Positions 63,891 through 64,000 of a stretch of DNA of 64,000 bases are shown piece by piece. Source of the DNA: Paralithodes platypus (Eukaryota; Arthropoda; Malacostraca; Decapoda; Lithodidae); contig CM064505.1 of NCBI GenBank assembly GCA_032716605.1, forward strand, positions 50,230,211 to 50,294,210. Reading direction: 5' to 3'. The position numbers and the translations under genes are program-made. Below the pieces are notes generated by a model that saw only the letters and a program-made list of their open reading frames with translations, was not told the origin of the DNA and made no database searches. Numbering within the stretch: position 1 is the stretch's first letter; the number at the start of each line of letters is the position of its first letter.

Positions 63891-64000
63891 ACTGGCAACA
63901 AAGGTGAAACATGAACATAGTATTAATCTTGGTAAAGTCTTTGAAATTATATTAAATAATCACATAATTAAGCATCTTGAGAATAATAAATTAATCAGTG
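63891..64000 (+). pseudogene. LINE reverse-transcriptase fragment at the window edge
   Basis: The frame reads GKVFEIILNNHIIKHLENNK, the typical start of the LINE RT domain (S-x-x-GKVFE-x-I-x-N-R-I). It runs off the window, and upstream residues are poorly conserved. Confidence 0.55.

Overview
The window looks like a transposon graveyard from an animal genome. I found no convincing host gene. An arthropod, perhaps a decapod crustacean, is my best guess, from the mix of Ty3/Gypsy, piggyBac and LINE elements, the CTAGGC-rich repeats and the large mobile-element load. That is inference only. Nearly everything recognisable is a mobile element, an element inserted in another element, or tandem satellite DNA.

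Layout. 1-1.5 kb: 3' part of a non-LTR retrotransposon. 1.5-7.1 kb (minus): a decayed Ty3/Gypsy element whose integrase is encoded BEFORE the reverse transcriptase (Gmr1-like order). Its gag and pol share one frame and are separated by a single UGA in a UGA-CUA-G context. 7.1-24.6 kb: a satellite array of about 177-bp monomers, invaded by copy A (7253-18739) of an LTR retrotransposon with 3.1-kb LTRs and by a TTAA-flanked MITE. 25-27 kb: two dead LINE fragments and SINE pieces. 27.2-45.9 kb: a long palindromic (foldback-like) structure. Its left arm carries a 6-kb piggyBac element and a MITE, its loop carries a gag-only relative of copy A (copy C), and its flanks carry SINEs and further TTAA MITEs. 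45.9-63.0 kb: a second palindrome (arms about 766 bp) with a THAP zinc-finger exon in each arm. It was invaded by a 303-bp retroposon, a MULE-like element with a 9-bp duplication, and copy B (47719-61574, minus), the fullest version of the long-LTR element. 63.1-64 kb: mostly unrecognised, with a LINE fragment running off the edge.

Copies A, B and C belong to one lineage: gag without a zinc knuckle, protease, then RT-RNaseH-integrase, then a long Pro/Ser/Thr-rich tail with a conserved C-terminal block whose reading frame crosses the polypurine tract into the 3' LTR. LTRs start TAAAATGCCC and end GGGCATAACA rather than TG...CA. Copies A and B each have perfect 5-bp target duplications. The empty site of copy B survives in the other palindrome arm, and the same arm-versus-arm comparison dates the piggyBac, MITE, MULE-like and retroposon insertions, so relative insertion order can be read directly from the sequence.
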